Shown here one piece after another: positions 1 through 13,100 of a stretch of 64,000 nucleotides of DNA (within the stretch, counting starts at the first letter, position 1; each line of letters opens with the position of its first letter). Source of the DNA: Notospermus geniculatus (taxonomy: Eukaryota > Nemertea > Pilidiophora > Heteronemertea > Lineidae); assembly GCA_002633025.1 (NCBI GenBank), contig NMRB01000005.1, forward strand, positions 812,739 through 876,738, given 5' to 3'. The notes under the pieces were generated by a model. The model was not told the DNA's origin. It saw only the letters and a list, made by a program, of their open reading frames with translations, and made no database searches. Made by a program: the position numbers and the translations under genes.

Positions 1-553
1 TGTCAGACATCACCAAGGACACAGGAACCCTTCGCCAACAGTAACATTGGCTAAATGCACCGTTATTCAAAGCTAAAGCTTTTGAAGAATGTGGCAGTCA
101 GATGCAACTATGAATAAACGGTTAATTAAAAAGGAACAGGGGTCGGTAAACGCCCTAACCTTAGGTGGCTGCCCGCGTGGCCCAGTCTGAAAGAGATACA
201 TGTACACAAGCTTACATCTCAGTTCTGTCAAATCACCCTTCGGTGAACTGATGCTTACCTTGATACAGAGCCAACACCCTTATACTCTTCTAATGATCAG
301 TTTCATGACAGGCTTTGAGTTACTTGGGGAACTGACAAACATGGTTATGAGTTAGATGAAGACGTCACGAAGACAGCCCCGTTGGGTGCAGAAGACACAC
401 TCAGAAAGTATTTCAAGAGAGGCAAGGCTTAAGGAACAGTCTCTTATTCACTATAACTTGTCTTGAAAATGTCGATGTGCTTATGGAATGTCTCACCTCA
501 ATGACACAAGTCACTATGAAAAGCCAAGGTTTAGGAAGGACTGGCTTCTCATA

Positions 554-754
554 TGTGACCAGCTCTGGCAAAACCAGGCACATGTCGCTCTCAGCTTGGC
601 TGGTTGAGACCAAAATGTTTGTCAATTTCAGTATTTTCTGTCTATTATGAAATCTGAAGTGATCTATTTCTTCCATTCTCTCCTGGTGTCATCTTAGTTC
701 GTTGAGGGTCACCTTCTGAGCGACATGCGACAGGTTTTGCCAGAGCGAGTCACA
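554..754. mobile_element. MITE with approximately 35-bp inverted ends, TA flanks
   Basis: The element begins TGTGACC and ends as its inverted copy, sharing CTCTGGCAAAACC near both ends. TA stands on each side (552-553, 755-756), suggesting a Tc1/mariner-type target. A second copy is at 28024-28224. Confidence 0.75.
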
Positions 755-1033
755 TATGTAGATCAGTCTGGTTAAGTTTCATTCATTTTCCTCTGGATTT
801 TCATCCAGATCAGACTGGTGTCCCTGGATTGTTCAAGTTGCCTTAAGTCCCTCTGATTCAACAACATATTTGTGGTTATTAGAGTCAATCATCCAGGGGA
901 AAGAGCTTTTTCATCTAAGCACGTACCTGGTCAAATGAACAAGGCCCTTGCCCCCTCTTTTGTTATTTTGTGTCAATGCATGCACGTCTGGGGAGACATT
1001 CTACTCATTACCTAGTACCAGTCAAGAACTTAC

Positions 1034-1135
1034 ATTATTCTGAATTTTCATAGTTCCATCAGAAAGGTCGATATCGTCAATGCGAAGGTCGTCATCTTGA
1101 TAGTGTAGCAGATTACAATCTGGGGAATCTACAGA
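1034..1135 (-). CDS. Candidate further 3' exon of TTYH (acidic tail)
   Basis: The 102-nt exon is in phase 0 on both sides and reads SVDSPDCNLL, then HYQDDDLRIDDIDLSD, ending IQNN before GTAAGTTC. The acceptor AAAG follows a long pyrimidine tract (TTCATTCATTTTCTGGTTCC). The phase fits the 3563-3665 exon. I recognise no family signature in the peptide, so it could instead belong to another minus-strand gene. If it is TTYH, the stop codon lies to the left, perhaps outside the window. Confidence 0.5.
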
Positions 1136-4100
1136 CTTTAAAGGGAAGGAACCAGAAAATGAATGAAGCCTTCTGATTGGTGGATGCCCAGTCTTCTGGG
1201 CCACAATGACCAATCAGGGAGTTTCTTACAAATGGTCAAATGAATCACGCGTTCCGATTGGTGGATGCCCATTGTTCTAGGCCGCAATGACCAATCAGGG
1301 CGTTACAAATGGTTGAATGACCAAAGCGCATAGCCTTGTCCCCCTTGTCGAACTGCATAATGAGTACCGGTAACCTTTATGGAATTACAGGGGTCATGAC
1401 AAGGTAGATTATGAGACTAATGGCAAATGCTGACTGAGTTCCAAAATTTGTATGGCAACATCTAGTTATGAAAATACAAGAGGAGTAGATTATGTTAATG
1501 AACAAGCTTTGAATTTCACCTGTGGAATTTAAAATGGGATCTGAATGAAGCACAACAGATTTAAAATGTAGAAAATAAATTAACAGAATCAGGACTAAAA
1601 CCAAAGAATCTAGCAGCTACACATTTNACAAACCAAAAGTTTACGGACGAAGCGCCGTACCGCCGTACGTACGGACGCACGACAGACCACCACTAAATGA
1701 CCCCAACCACAGCATAAGCCCTGCTGGGCCTTGCGGCCAAGCGGGCTTAAAAGAAAAATGACAAATACGTTGGGCACACGATCGTTTTAAGGCGGACTAT
1801 AGCAAATGTATACCTGGGAGTCTTTGTCTTCAAACTGTCCAAGATATGCAAGAGAAATGATAAAAATAATACATCAAATGATTGTAAACCAGTCTGGTGT
1901 AAAAGGACTGAGGGTCGGTGGTGAAAATGTCGGGTGAATTCACCGAAACAATAATTTGATCTTCAAGAAACAAAGAAACGTGAAAATCATGACCAGATTT
2001 TGGAAAAGGGGTGAGTTTACTGGATGCTAATGATTTGCTTTTCAGGATGAACTCATGGAAAAGGGCCCTCAGTCCTTCATTGCATGGTTTTCTCAAAAAA
2101 ATTTGTGCCAAAGAATGTGACAGTGAATTTTTCCACCAATATTATTCCACCGCTGTACGCAAGAGAAACGACAGGCCAGTAGTGAATCAAACACAGCAGC
2201 CAGCCAGATGGTTGTTATGAAATATTAAAGGAATTATTGTCCCTGAAGCTGAAGTGAAGTAGGTCGCTCTAAAGGGTGTATCAAAACTTTGTCAAAATGT
2301 CATCAAAATCTACCAAATATGTCACCACTCACCATTCAGATCAAGGTTTACAACAACAGTTTAAAATTGGTTTGCTTACTCATACAATTCTCGTATTTGA
2401 TACACCCTGTATACAAGCTTACATGTGCGACAGGGACTTACTTGACTCCAACTTCCAGACAAAAAAATGATCACCAAATGTGAATGTGTGATATTTCTTA
2501 ACCCTTTAGAGCCCATGACAGCCACATGCCAGGCATTGTTATGGTGTACCGGAGGCAGGACAACAAGCAAAAGAAGTATAATGGGGATGAACAGCTTCGG
2601 GCAACAAAACGTAAACTCCCATGATGCAATGTGAAATCCGCATTATCCAAAAGAAACTGCTACCCCAAGCACCGAAGACCTAAAATACGGAGTTTCATGG
2701 CCATGACATGAGTGATGTCTTGTATTGAGTTAGTGCAACTGACAGGAGGTAGCAATGCAGGATTTGAAGCTTGAGGCACATATGCAGCAACTTTGGTGCA
2801 CCTATGCAGCACACTGCAACTTGCTTCTTTCCAAATGGACTCAAAGCTTGGTGCCTGATTTATGCAAGGAACATGGGTTTTGAAACAGGACAGATTTCCG
2901 ATCTGATGTTATGTTGAAGCAAGGATGTTTGCCATGCAAAAAGGCCAAAAAGTGCAACAGATAGCCTATAGTACAAAGAATCAGAACTAGGCTAGTTCCT
3001 TTTCTGCTGTGAAATTAGAGTAGACCACATACAAGGGCAATATAGACCCAAGCATGCACGCAGAACTAGACTTTTGAAAATTTTGCCATCATCTCTTCAA
3101 CGTCAAAGAACTGACAAACAAACAAGGTGCATCGGAACAAATTCACAATGCACCTCGAATTCCACAAGACACCTATGAAACAGTCAACATCACAGCCATA
3201 AGTAGACATCACAGCCATAAGTAGACATCACAGCCATAAGTACAAACGGCTGAAAACACACATTCCAGGGTTGAAATGCACTATCTGATGCTGAATAGTT
3301 CCGAGATGGGCCTTGGTCGTCTGTGCTCCAAAGAGTTAATGAATATCGACAGCATTCTGATAATGAACGGATGAAGATGCCTCCGCACCAGATTAGGCAT
3401 CACTTTTGCGTTTTGCAGTTTTGAGGTTGACACGTTCCCTCCTTCTGTACAGACACCTATTGTTGAATTTCTCTGATATATCACAACTACCACACACACA
3501 ACTCCACCCAATTCACTAAACTGGAATGGAGACAAAAGGAAAATGAAAATGTGTCTACTCACCGCTGGTGGTGGGGTCTGTCTCCCTTGCAGGGGAAGAT
3601 GCTCCGGCCCGGTGTGCCGCGTTGAACCTGGCATCCGTAGGGAGGGAGGAGAGAACCGACCGCCACTAAAGAACAAATACACATGAATGAAATTAAAACA
3701 CAAAGAACAAGAAAATAAGGAGAAACAGATCAGCAACATAACTTTGAAAATAAGACAATGACGACTAAGTTCTGTTCTATGGATGTTGTATTTGTTCAGC
3801 AATTCAATTAGGCATCCTATTTGCGGGATTTTAGCATTTAGTAGGGAGGTTTCGCAAGTGCCCGGTTAGGCCCTACGATGACGTTTATCTATTGTGTGGC
3901 TATACCCAAACAATAGATAAACGTCGTCGTATAGCCCAACCGGGCGCTTGCGAAACCTTCCTACCATTGAATGTACCACAGCTCACTCAATTGCGAGTTA
4001 AAATCAGAAGCCTGGTTATCATATGAACTAACTGATCTTTTAAATTTCATACTTCAGCAACATTTGTGGTTTTAAGATGACGCAGAAACATATGGCAATC

Positions 4101-7100
4101 TATCTTGTATAGATAGAAGTGTTTACTGAATTGGATAGCTCAACAATACAACGTTTCTAAAAGGAATGTGGCAAAAAAATAAAGAATAAGAGATGGTTTA
4201 TCTTCAGCATCAATGACAAATACACGTGAAATGAAGTGACTTCATTATGCATGAATTATACTTCACTATGCATGAACTATACTTCATTATGCATGAACTA
4301 TGCTTCATTTATGCTTCCAGATGTAGAAATGATTGTCATGATTTGGAAGTTGTTCTTATAATCACAAACATCAAACAGCATTTATGTCATAAGTAGCACA
4401 TCCTGAAAGAGACTGGTCAAAATGGTGAGAGGGTACAGTAATGCATAACACTGGTTCAAGAGAAATACATGTACCGGTAGGTGTTTTCAAATGGAAATGG
4501 CTGAGGAAATTTTGGAAATGAGAGCTAGCTGCTTCAAAATTTGTTACTGTTAAATTGTTCAGTATCTTGATTATGTACTATCCTCACTAGGATCTAGGCT
4601 GACCATTTCTCATCCTCAAAAGATGTCACCAGAAACATGTATTTCTCCTCAGCCTAGGCTAACAATCATACAGGTCTGAAGAAATCTCAAAAATTCTCAG
4701 CATAACTGTTCAAATTGTGGGAGATTTTAACATGATTCAAAGAATGACAAGTAAAGCGCATTCCAAGAAAGTTTTCCAAGGACTAGCTTCATGACAGCAA
4801 TCAACATTCTCAGCATCTAAGAAACTTAAAACATTCCAATAATTCTAAATTACTCAGTCATACAATGGTGTTTCATCTTCAGATTCAAATTTGTAAGCTA
4901 ACAGTGCATTGGGTTAGTAAGACCTATGCTACCAAAACATTCAGCACTCAAGGTAACACGGAAAGGACTGTCTGGTGATTGAAAAACAACAATTCAAACA
5001 GTAACATAGAATAATTCATACAAGTTTATCAAACATTGGAACATTCTACAGTGTCCATCATTTATGCAATCATCTATAACTACGGCAAAGTTAACTCCTG
5101 CATCCATTTGACACTGGTAGATGTGCAGATGGCATGCTCTAGTCTTGGCTGAAAAAACATCATTAGCATGATTGGTGGTAAATCACAACTGAGTACAGAC
5201 ACTCCACCTGAAAAAATCGAATGAAAGCAAGGTTTAGAAGCCACACACTAACCACCCTTGTTTGGGTTCAAATGCCAGCACAGAGAGAGGTGTTCTCAGA
5301 ACCAAGAAGAAGCCAGAAGCCTAAAGCCAAGATTTACGGAGACCGCAAGCAGGTTGACTGACAGGTATTTAGCATTGCTTTCCAACGGTTATGAATATTT
5401 TTCCTTGACCTTGAGAACAGAGGGAAGGCCTCTAAATCTGACCTTGAAATGAGAAACATTGGGAAGACCCCTGAAGCAGACACCCCACAGGACATACATG
5501 TAGGAGTCAAGAAGACAAGTCAGCATTTTGTGCAGCTCCTTCAGGCCTCCATTGTTCCACAGAGGCTAGAGATGAGAAGCGGACAACAAATTGGTGCAGA
5601 ACACTTGCAGGATGTAATATGGGGAACACCACCTTGAAAACTGTCACTGTTCGGGACCTATTTGGTTTTGCTTGAGACTGGTTCCAGATCGTCATTCTGC
5701 CCAGGTTGTACAGGGTCTCAGCATATAGAGGACCTAGGCATCCATAACTAGGCTCATTCCGGGTCTGGGCACCATCTTATACCAGGCCTAGGTCTATCTG
5801 CCCAGGTTTTACATGGTCTTGACACCAATAACTAGGCTTATACAGGATCTAGACAATATCCAACAGTGGCTTGCAAGGTGGTAATTGCCAAGCATGCTTC
5901 ATGATTGATCCGTCAATCATTTCATCAATCAATCATTTAATTACCACAGACCGCAATAATGGATGGTGATACTCATAGCTTTATCGAGGGTGATATCTCG
6001 ACCAAGTGACAATGGCGGTATCGACGATGTGTATCTTATCATGATATAAGAGAGTCTGAACGATGCTGTATCCATGACAACTTCATTAAACCCAGTCAAG
6101 CAGGAGATTAAAGTAATATGGAGGAGATGATATCGAGGAGGACGTGAGAGGGGGATCAGCCAGGAGTGGAACCTGAACAAGTGCAGTGGACAAAGAAATC
6201 CAAAGCAAGACCAGAATCTTCAAAGATGGAATCAAGTACCACAGGTTTTGTCTCAAGGTGCCTACAGAGTCATCATGATCAAATTTGGAACTTGGAGGTC
6301 ATTCCTTCAGAAGACAAATGAAACCCAACTCATACGGGAAGTTCTCATCAAACTCCGTCAAACAAGAAAGAAATAATCCAAAGCAAGACCAGAATCTCCA
6401 AAGAATGGAATTGAATACCAGGTTTTGTCACAAGGTGGCTGAGCCAAACAACTTGGGTCGCATGTCATTCCATGAGACGACAGAGAAACCCAACTGATAT
6501 GGGAAGTTCTGCTGAAAGTCTACCCACACACAGCATGTCCTGAAATAGAACTTATGCTTGGCAAAATGCTTTTAACACTAACGGTAAAATGCACAAAACC
6601 ACGTGTAAAATGCACGGAACATTGGGAAGTGCATCAAGATTGACTAAATTGGTTCACAAAGTGTGCATCTATCATGAGAAAACTTGAAACAAACTGCTTG
6701 GTACGTCAAAAAGCACCAAGAACCGTCAAAGGATGAGAATAAAATGCAATGAAAGATAATGCAACAATGACTATGCCGGGTCAGTGCAGAGAACTTAAGT
6801 TAGAGAGTGAAAAGACGTGAAGAGTGAACTAAAGAAACTGAAGAGAAAAGTGCATGAAAAACGAAGTGAAGAAACTGAAGCAGTTAAGGAACGGCTGGAG
6901 GCTTTTTTGTCATGTTTCAATAGATCAGATAGTCTGTAGTGATAAAAGGACATTATAAATCTTGATAAGGTATGAGAAAGAATGGGTCAGCAAGCCTTAC
7001 CAAGGCAACAGCTTGTCACACCCAGTCCCACTGCCTTAGTTGACATTATCAGTAGACTGGATGTCGTTCTTGCTGCAAAGCAATTTCCATGTTGTTGTTG

Positions 7101-10100
7101 TTCTTCCATGAAGCAAAGTTTATCTCCTTCACAGTGGTCTGTCAACTTGCAGCAGCAGTGGGACCAACGGTTGAGGTAAATGAGACCTCCTATCATAATA
7201 TCACAGCGAAAATGATCAGCAAGATAGAGAATTCAGCTTCTTTCATCACATCAGAAATGAAAATGATAACTGTAAAGAACACGCTATCCCAGTGCTAAGA
7301 ACACACTATCCCAACGCTAAGAACACACTACCCCAGCCCCAAGAACACATTCCCCAGCCCTAAATTCCATTTCACACTTCTTCATATTGCACTTTGTGTT
7401 TGTCTGGTTCCTATGTTCATGCATTACAAATCTTATTGGTACTTTGCTTGCACATAGAAAACTGATAAAGTGTAATGTAGAAGTATGAATTTGCCCCAAG
7501 AACACACACCACTATCCCGGCCACAAGAACACACTCTCCCAGCCCTAAAAACACTATCCCAACCCTAAGACCGCTATCCCAGCTGTACACATTGCCTTGG
7601 AAGTTATGCTAACTCATCCAATAGAGCATGCTAACAGCACAGGAGCCCTGGAGATGGGATATTTGACCAGCTGAAGAGGGAAGTTAGAGATTAACTCTCA
7701 GATGTCACAACGTGCATACTTTTCAGTCAATATCTGCAGAATATACATCAGTTTTGGAGAAAACTTGCGGAAACACCTTCATGGAACCTGCTTATAGTGC
7801 ACAGAAGGTTTTATATCCCAATTCCCAGCCCAGTTCAAGACTTACTAAATGGTATGGGAAGCTTGTCACTTCTCCTGTTGGAGAGAATTGGGTACTGCTT
7901 TGAAATCTTGCTCCCATGGCACACCAGGCACCATCGGGAAGCAACAAGAATAAATCGCATTTGTCGACCAGAAATTTGATTAGACGCTTGACTCTCCTGG
8001 GTGGGATTAATCATTAGGACACATTTACCATCATTATGTGTGAAGAATGAGAGAAGAGGTACAGTAAAGTCATCAGGAGAGGGAGGGGAGAGGAGATTTA
8101 CGGGGATGAAAGCAGCACGGGACGAGCATCACTGGCTTCCTCTCCACAAAATCCCTCCATTCCAGATAAAGTACTCCAAGGAGCTACTGATACCAACAGA
8201 ACAGGATTGACATTACCGGTATTTGAAAACACACCAACAAATAGTTAGTTTACAGTTCGAGCATCTGAACACATGATGCCTTAACGGGGACAGGAATGGT
8301 GAACTAGAAAGCCAAAGCTTTTTACAGCACAAAATCAGAGTTTGCGAGGAGTGTGTCCCTCCAACTATGGTCATTATACATTGGTCCAGATCAAGATTTC
8401 ATGGGGTTGAACGGATGAACTTGTAACTTGGGTAGAAATGCTACTTACTAAAGCCCGCCAAGCCTATATTGACTGAAAAGCATACAGCAAATTTTAGCCA
8501 GGTTTTGCAGAAGAAAAGGAAATGAAGTTTGTAAATTCATATTTTCAGATACTATGCAATTTGTTTAATGAACAAGTAATGATTTAATGAGTTTAATGGC
8601 CTAAAACTGGAGACATGAGAAATTCGAAGTTAACTTGGCTTGTCATTCAAATTCTGTAGAGAAGTTGCAGATGAAAAGGACAGAGAAAGGATAGAACAGA
8701 CTGACAAAATGCAATGGTTAGTAGATGTCTTGCCTCATGTTTGTCGAACACATTCAGAATCACTATCTGACATTGACAATACGGTACACGTTATGCTTCT
8801 AAGACCAATGGTCAAATCAGACAACCAACAGGACAAATTCTACTGAAAATATGAATTTATGATACTGCAGATCCCAAGGCCATCAGCATCCTAAAAAGAT
8901 ACAGTGATCTCCACATCATTCGATAAAAGGTGATACTCCTGATCTTTAAACCCTGCCCCACAATCAGACCCAAATCCTCATATCTTTTTGGTACATGTGA
9001 CTTCACAGAGTACCCGGTATACACTTTGGGGGAGAACCAATGGTAGTTCACTTTGGCAACTAACAAGTCATGACCTTAACTTTGGATCACAGTGGCTGTG
9101 ACCTTCAGTTGCAATGACCAAGAGTCCAACTGACCTTGAGTCAGTGACCTTGATATTGACCTCGAGTCATAGTGACCTTGACCTTGAGTCACCATGACCT
9201 TCACCTACTAACTTGTGTGACATAGTAGCCTTACACTAGACTAGGAGGCGTTGATCCACATGTTTTAGCATGACACTACATTCCCCCACACCAACTCCCC
9301 TCCTTTTATCATAAAATATGTGGAGAACACTGCCGTTTAATCATAAGACCAACCTGATGCCGGTTCTGTGTAAAGGAAACGTATTGGTCATCCTGGAACG
9401 TACCGGGAATATACGACATGAGTGCAACAAACTCAAACAAAATGTCAACAACAGTACAGCAAAATAGGCTGAATTATCATCTGAAGCAAATTGGAGCTGG
9501 AAATATATGGTCATATCTGTTGAATTTTTGATGATTTCTATTCACGCCAAGTAAAATTATCCATGAACAAGTGATAACACACTGAAATGTTCTCACTTAA
9601 CTTCTTAGCATTCTGCTTCAATCACCATCACAAACAGCTTCCTTACTTGGATCCAATTTGCCTCAAATGATAACCTTATAGCGATAAACTAAAGAAGAAG
9701 CAAAGAAGTGAATATCATTGTAAGCACTGGAAAATAACGTTTCTTTGCAAAATATGAAGAAAATATGACGATTATTCTGCCCACAAAGGAGTGGTTTAAA
9801 AATAACATGGTTAGGCATTGTTCTGTAAACATCTGTAACTGCTGAAACTAATGATGTAAGTGATGGAGGTAAAAAAACACCAGTGGCTGAAAAAATGTTC
9901 ATTTATGTGACAGAGACTTACATAATATTGCATTTTTATCATGAAATTGACATGCATGTGACAGAGTGTACATGGTCATGTATGCAACCGGAGAATGCAA
10001 ACATGGTAGGTATGCCTATTGTATCACTGAAAATACTTTATCCCTCAAAATACCGAAAGGAATACAGCCCGCCCAGTATCTCATAAACTCTAAAGAATAT

Positions 10101-13100
10101 AAAAGATTGAATGTGTTGAGGGACATGTTCAGTAAGAAATCAAGTAGAGCAGTATCTGGGCACCAACAAGGTATGACCTTGACCTTGGGTCACAGTGGCT
10201 GTGACCTTCAGTTGCAATGACCTTGAGTCACAGTGACCTTGACCTATAGCCATGACATTCACTTACTAGTGTGCCATTATAAGTAACCCTTACACTACTC
10301 GGGGAGATCACTACTTCACCGACAGTTACCTTGCCTCTATTTTCAGGATCGACTAGCAAAATAAAAATTCAGAACTGTAAACAGAGGGTAAAAAGTAGCA
10401 AATAGAGTAATAATAGCCTGAAAGTGAAATGGTAGAAAATAGAACAATATGAAACCTGTGAACAGGTGAATCTGGCCATCTCAGCAGTATGCACATTGTT
10501 TCTCCTCTTCTAGCCACAGACAGATAAGAAGACAACAGAGATTGTTAGCTTGGACAAGACACGGTTAGGTTAACTAACAGCGGATGGCAATGATGCTCTG
10601 GAAACATTCAAAATGGCTCTGGTTTCTAGTGTTTTAATCTTTGCTCATTAGGGAATGTTCATCTTGCATTTGAAACCAGCTCAAATACTTATAAGTGACA
10701 ATTCAAACTAGGCAGGCACAACTTTCTAAACCTCAAACTGAAAGCCCAATGTTAATGAACGGATGAACATTACTGGTAATTATCATTTGGGTGAACTGAC
10801 ACCAGGTAGCACCTCAGTAGCACATAACCTCAGTAGCACAGCGACCCATGCAGGCAGAACATTAAGGACAATCTCGACAGATCATACCCAACACCAATCA
10901 GGCATCACTGAATCCGGCTAAATGTTCAAATTTGCAACATGCTTGGAAATCTTCCCACAGAAAACAGCCCACAAAAAGAAAAGTAATTCACTTGACAACA
11001 TTTGTTTCTTTAGCTGATTACTTTTAAGTTTACCCAAAGAATCACTTCGATTTGATGATTACTTCAAAGCGCCCATATCACCAGACCATATGAACAATAG
11101 CCAGCACAACATTGCTGTAAACATAACAGACAGCACCAAACTTTCATTGACCAAAGCACATAAAGTGTAAACAAAGTGAACACAGGAGCTAAACACATAA
11201 CATGCTCGTTGTTAGTCGTCTTTCATCAAAAGTACTTGTTTCTGTGAATTCTGTCCTCAAAATAGCTCATTTGAATTTGATTATATCGATACAGTGCAGT
11301 TAGCTATTCCTAATCTGCCACCCCACACAGCACCCCACAAAAGTTTAGACCAATATCATTCTTTGTCCTAAAACTCCATTCCTCAGTTGACCAAAGCAGT
11401 GACCACATTCCATCACCTCAACCAAGACAATTAGCCATGTCATATACCCTTTTGTACCCTCTTCCCTCCACATCAAATCCTACCACAACATTTGATTATC
11501 TCCCAGAACATTGGCTCTAACATCGCACCATTCTAACAGTCACCAGTCACCAAGGAACCCAAAGAGCTTTTCTGTCCATTCGAAGTCACCTCACACTTCA
11601 CCATTGGATCATCTTTAACCAAATACTGCAACAAATGTCTGGTAGGATGCCATTTCTGGCCCAGAGATATACACCGTTCTCTTCCATTTCCCAAGAGTCA
11701 ACTAAGCAATTCTTTTGCATCATTTTCTCAGATCGTCAGTAGTTTGCATCTCCCCAAATGAAGCCATGTTTAGCTATATCAGAAAGCTCTTATTAGACAT
11801 GTTGGAGCCAAAGTTGGTCCACTGACTTCAAAATTTTGGTAAGCAGAGATGAGACTAAAAGGAGCACACAGTAATTTTGCTCCATACCACAGGTTAGACA
11901 TTGCAGATCAAAGAATTCCACAATACAGAAGGCCAACAGACCTTTGATTACATTCAGATTTTGAAATCAGCAGATTCGTCCACGGTCTTGGTACCCAACA
12001 TAAGAAGTTGCCAAAAGCCTCATCTCTGAAGGAAGGCCTGGTTAAGTAAGTGTCAGCTTCCAAAGCAAGTCTTGTCTGCATCAGGTTTGTAACAGTAACC
12101 TGCTTGAGAGTAATTAACCAGGCCTTCAAGACACTGTCCAACCAAATGTCTGGAATCGCTAAGAAGCGCTCTAAGGACTAGTTCAGTCATTTTCAGCGAA
12201 GTGGCAGCCTAAAAAAGCTTTTTGTTATGAAAAGCCATGAGGCAGGGTTTCAACATATAAGGCCAATGCTCTAAATCTGGTGAGGCATAGAAGGCCATCT
12301 AGTCACCCAGTCATCACTACAGCTCACTCAATACCTAACCGATTAGCGAGGTCTCGGGGGCAAGGTGGCTGTGGACCAGCCTTGGCTACAAGACAGAACA
12401 CTAAGGAACAAATTTAGAAAAAAGATGAACGGAAAATGCCAAATTTTACTCAACACATCATGCAGGAGTAAAATAGGTGTAACCAGAAGCCAGCTATTGA
12501 AAGGATGAGAACAGACTGACATGGTTTTCACACCGATATGAAGGACGGACAGGTTTTCGACACGGTGCAGTGGGGGTTAGTACTCGCTAAACAATTCAGA
12601 TAAACAAAGCAATAAAAGTGGCACCTCTGCTTGAAACATGTTTTCGTATACCGGCACCGGCACTTCCTTCATTGTAAGCTTGCAAGAAACAGAACAAAAT
12701 ATGCAAGTTACAACTGGTCTATTATGACATATACATTAATCAAGCAGGGGTCGAGTCATCGGGGGACGTTACAATGCTTGACAATGTTCAAGATATCTTA
12801 AATCTTGACTAAGAGAAAACGGGAATATAAGGTCTGTCCAGACAGATGAAAGTCCTCATCAAGAATTTATCACGTAACTGTTCAGCTCCATTACTGCTTC
12901 TTTCCTTTCAAGAGTCCAACTACGAAGATATGATGTTGATTTCAAAGTGAGCTTGAAAATCATCACTTGGAAATGATCGAACTGATCTGATTTTTATGAT
13001 AAGTTTATTAATTGAATCCTTCCTAGACTGAAGGCAGTTAAGTGTCTTCCCCACAAAGGGTTATTATGATGAAATACGAAAGCCATGACCAAAATGGCAG

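Noticed and set aside
3281-3802. 173-codon minus-strand open frame
   Set aside because: Only the central 103 nt (3563-3665) is bounded by good splice sites and in frame with TTYH; the rest is intron read-through.
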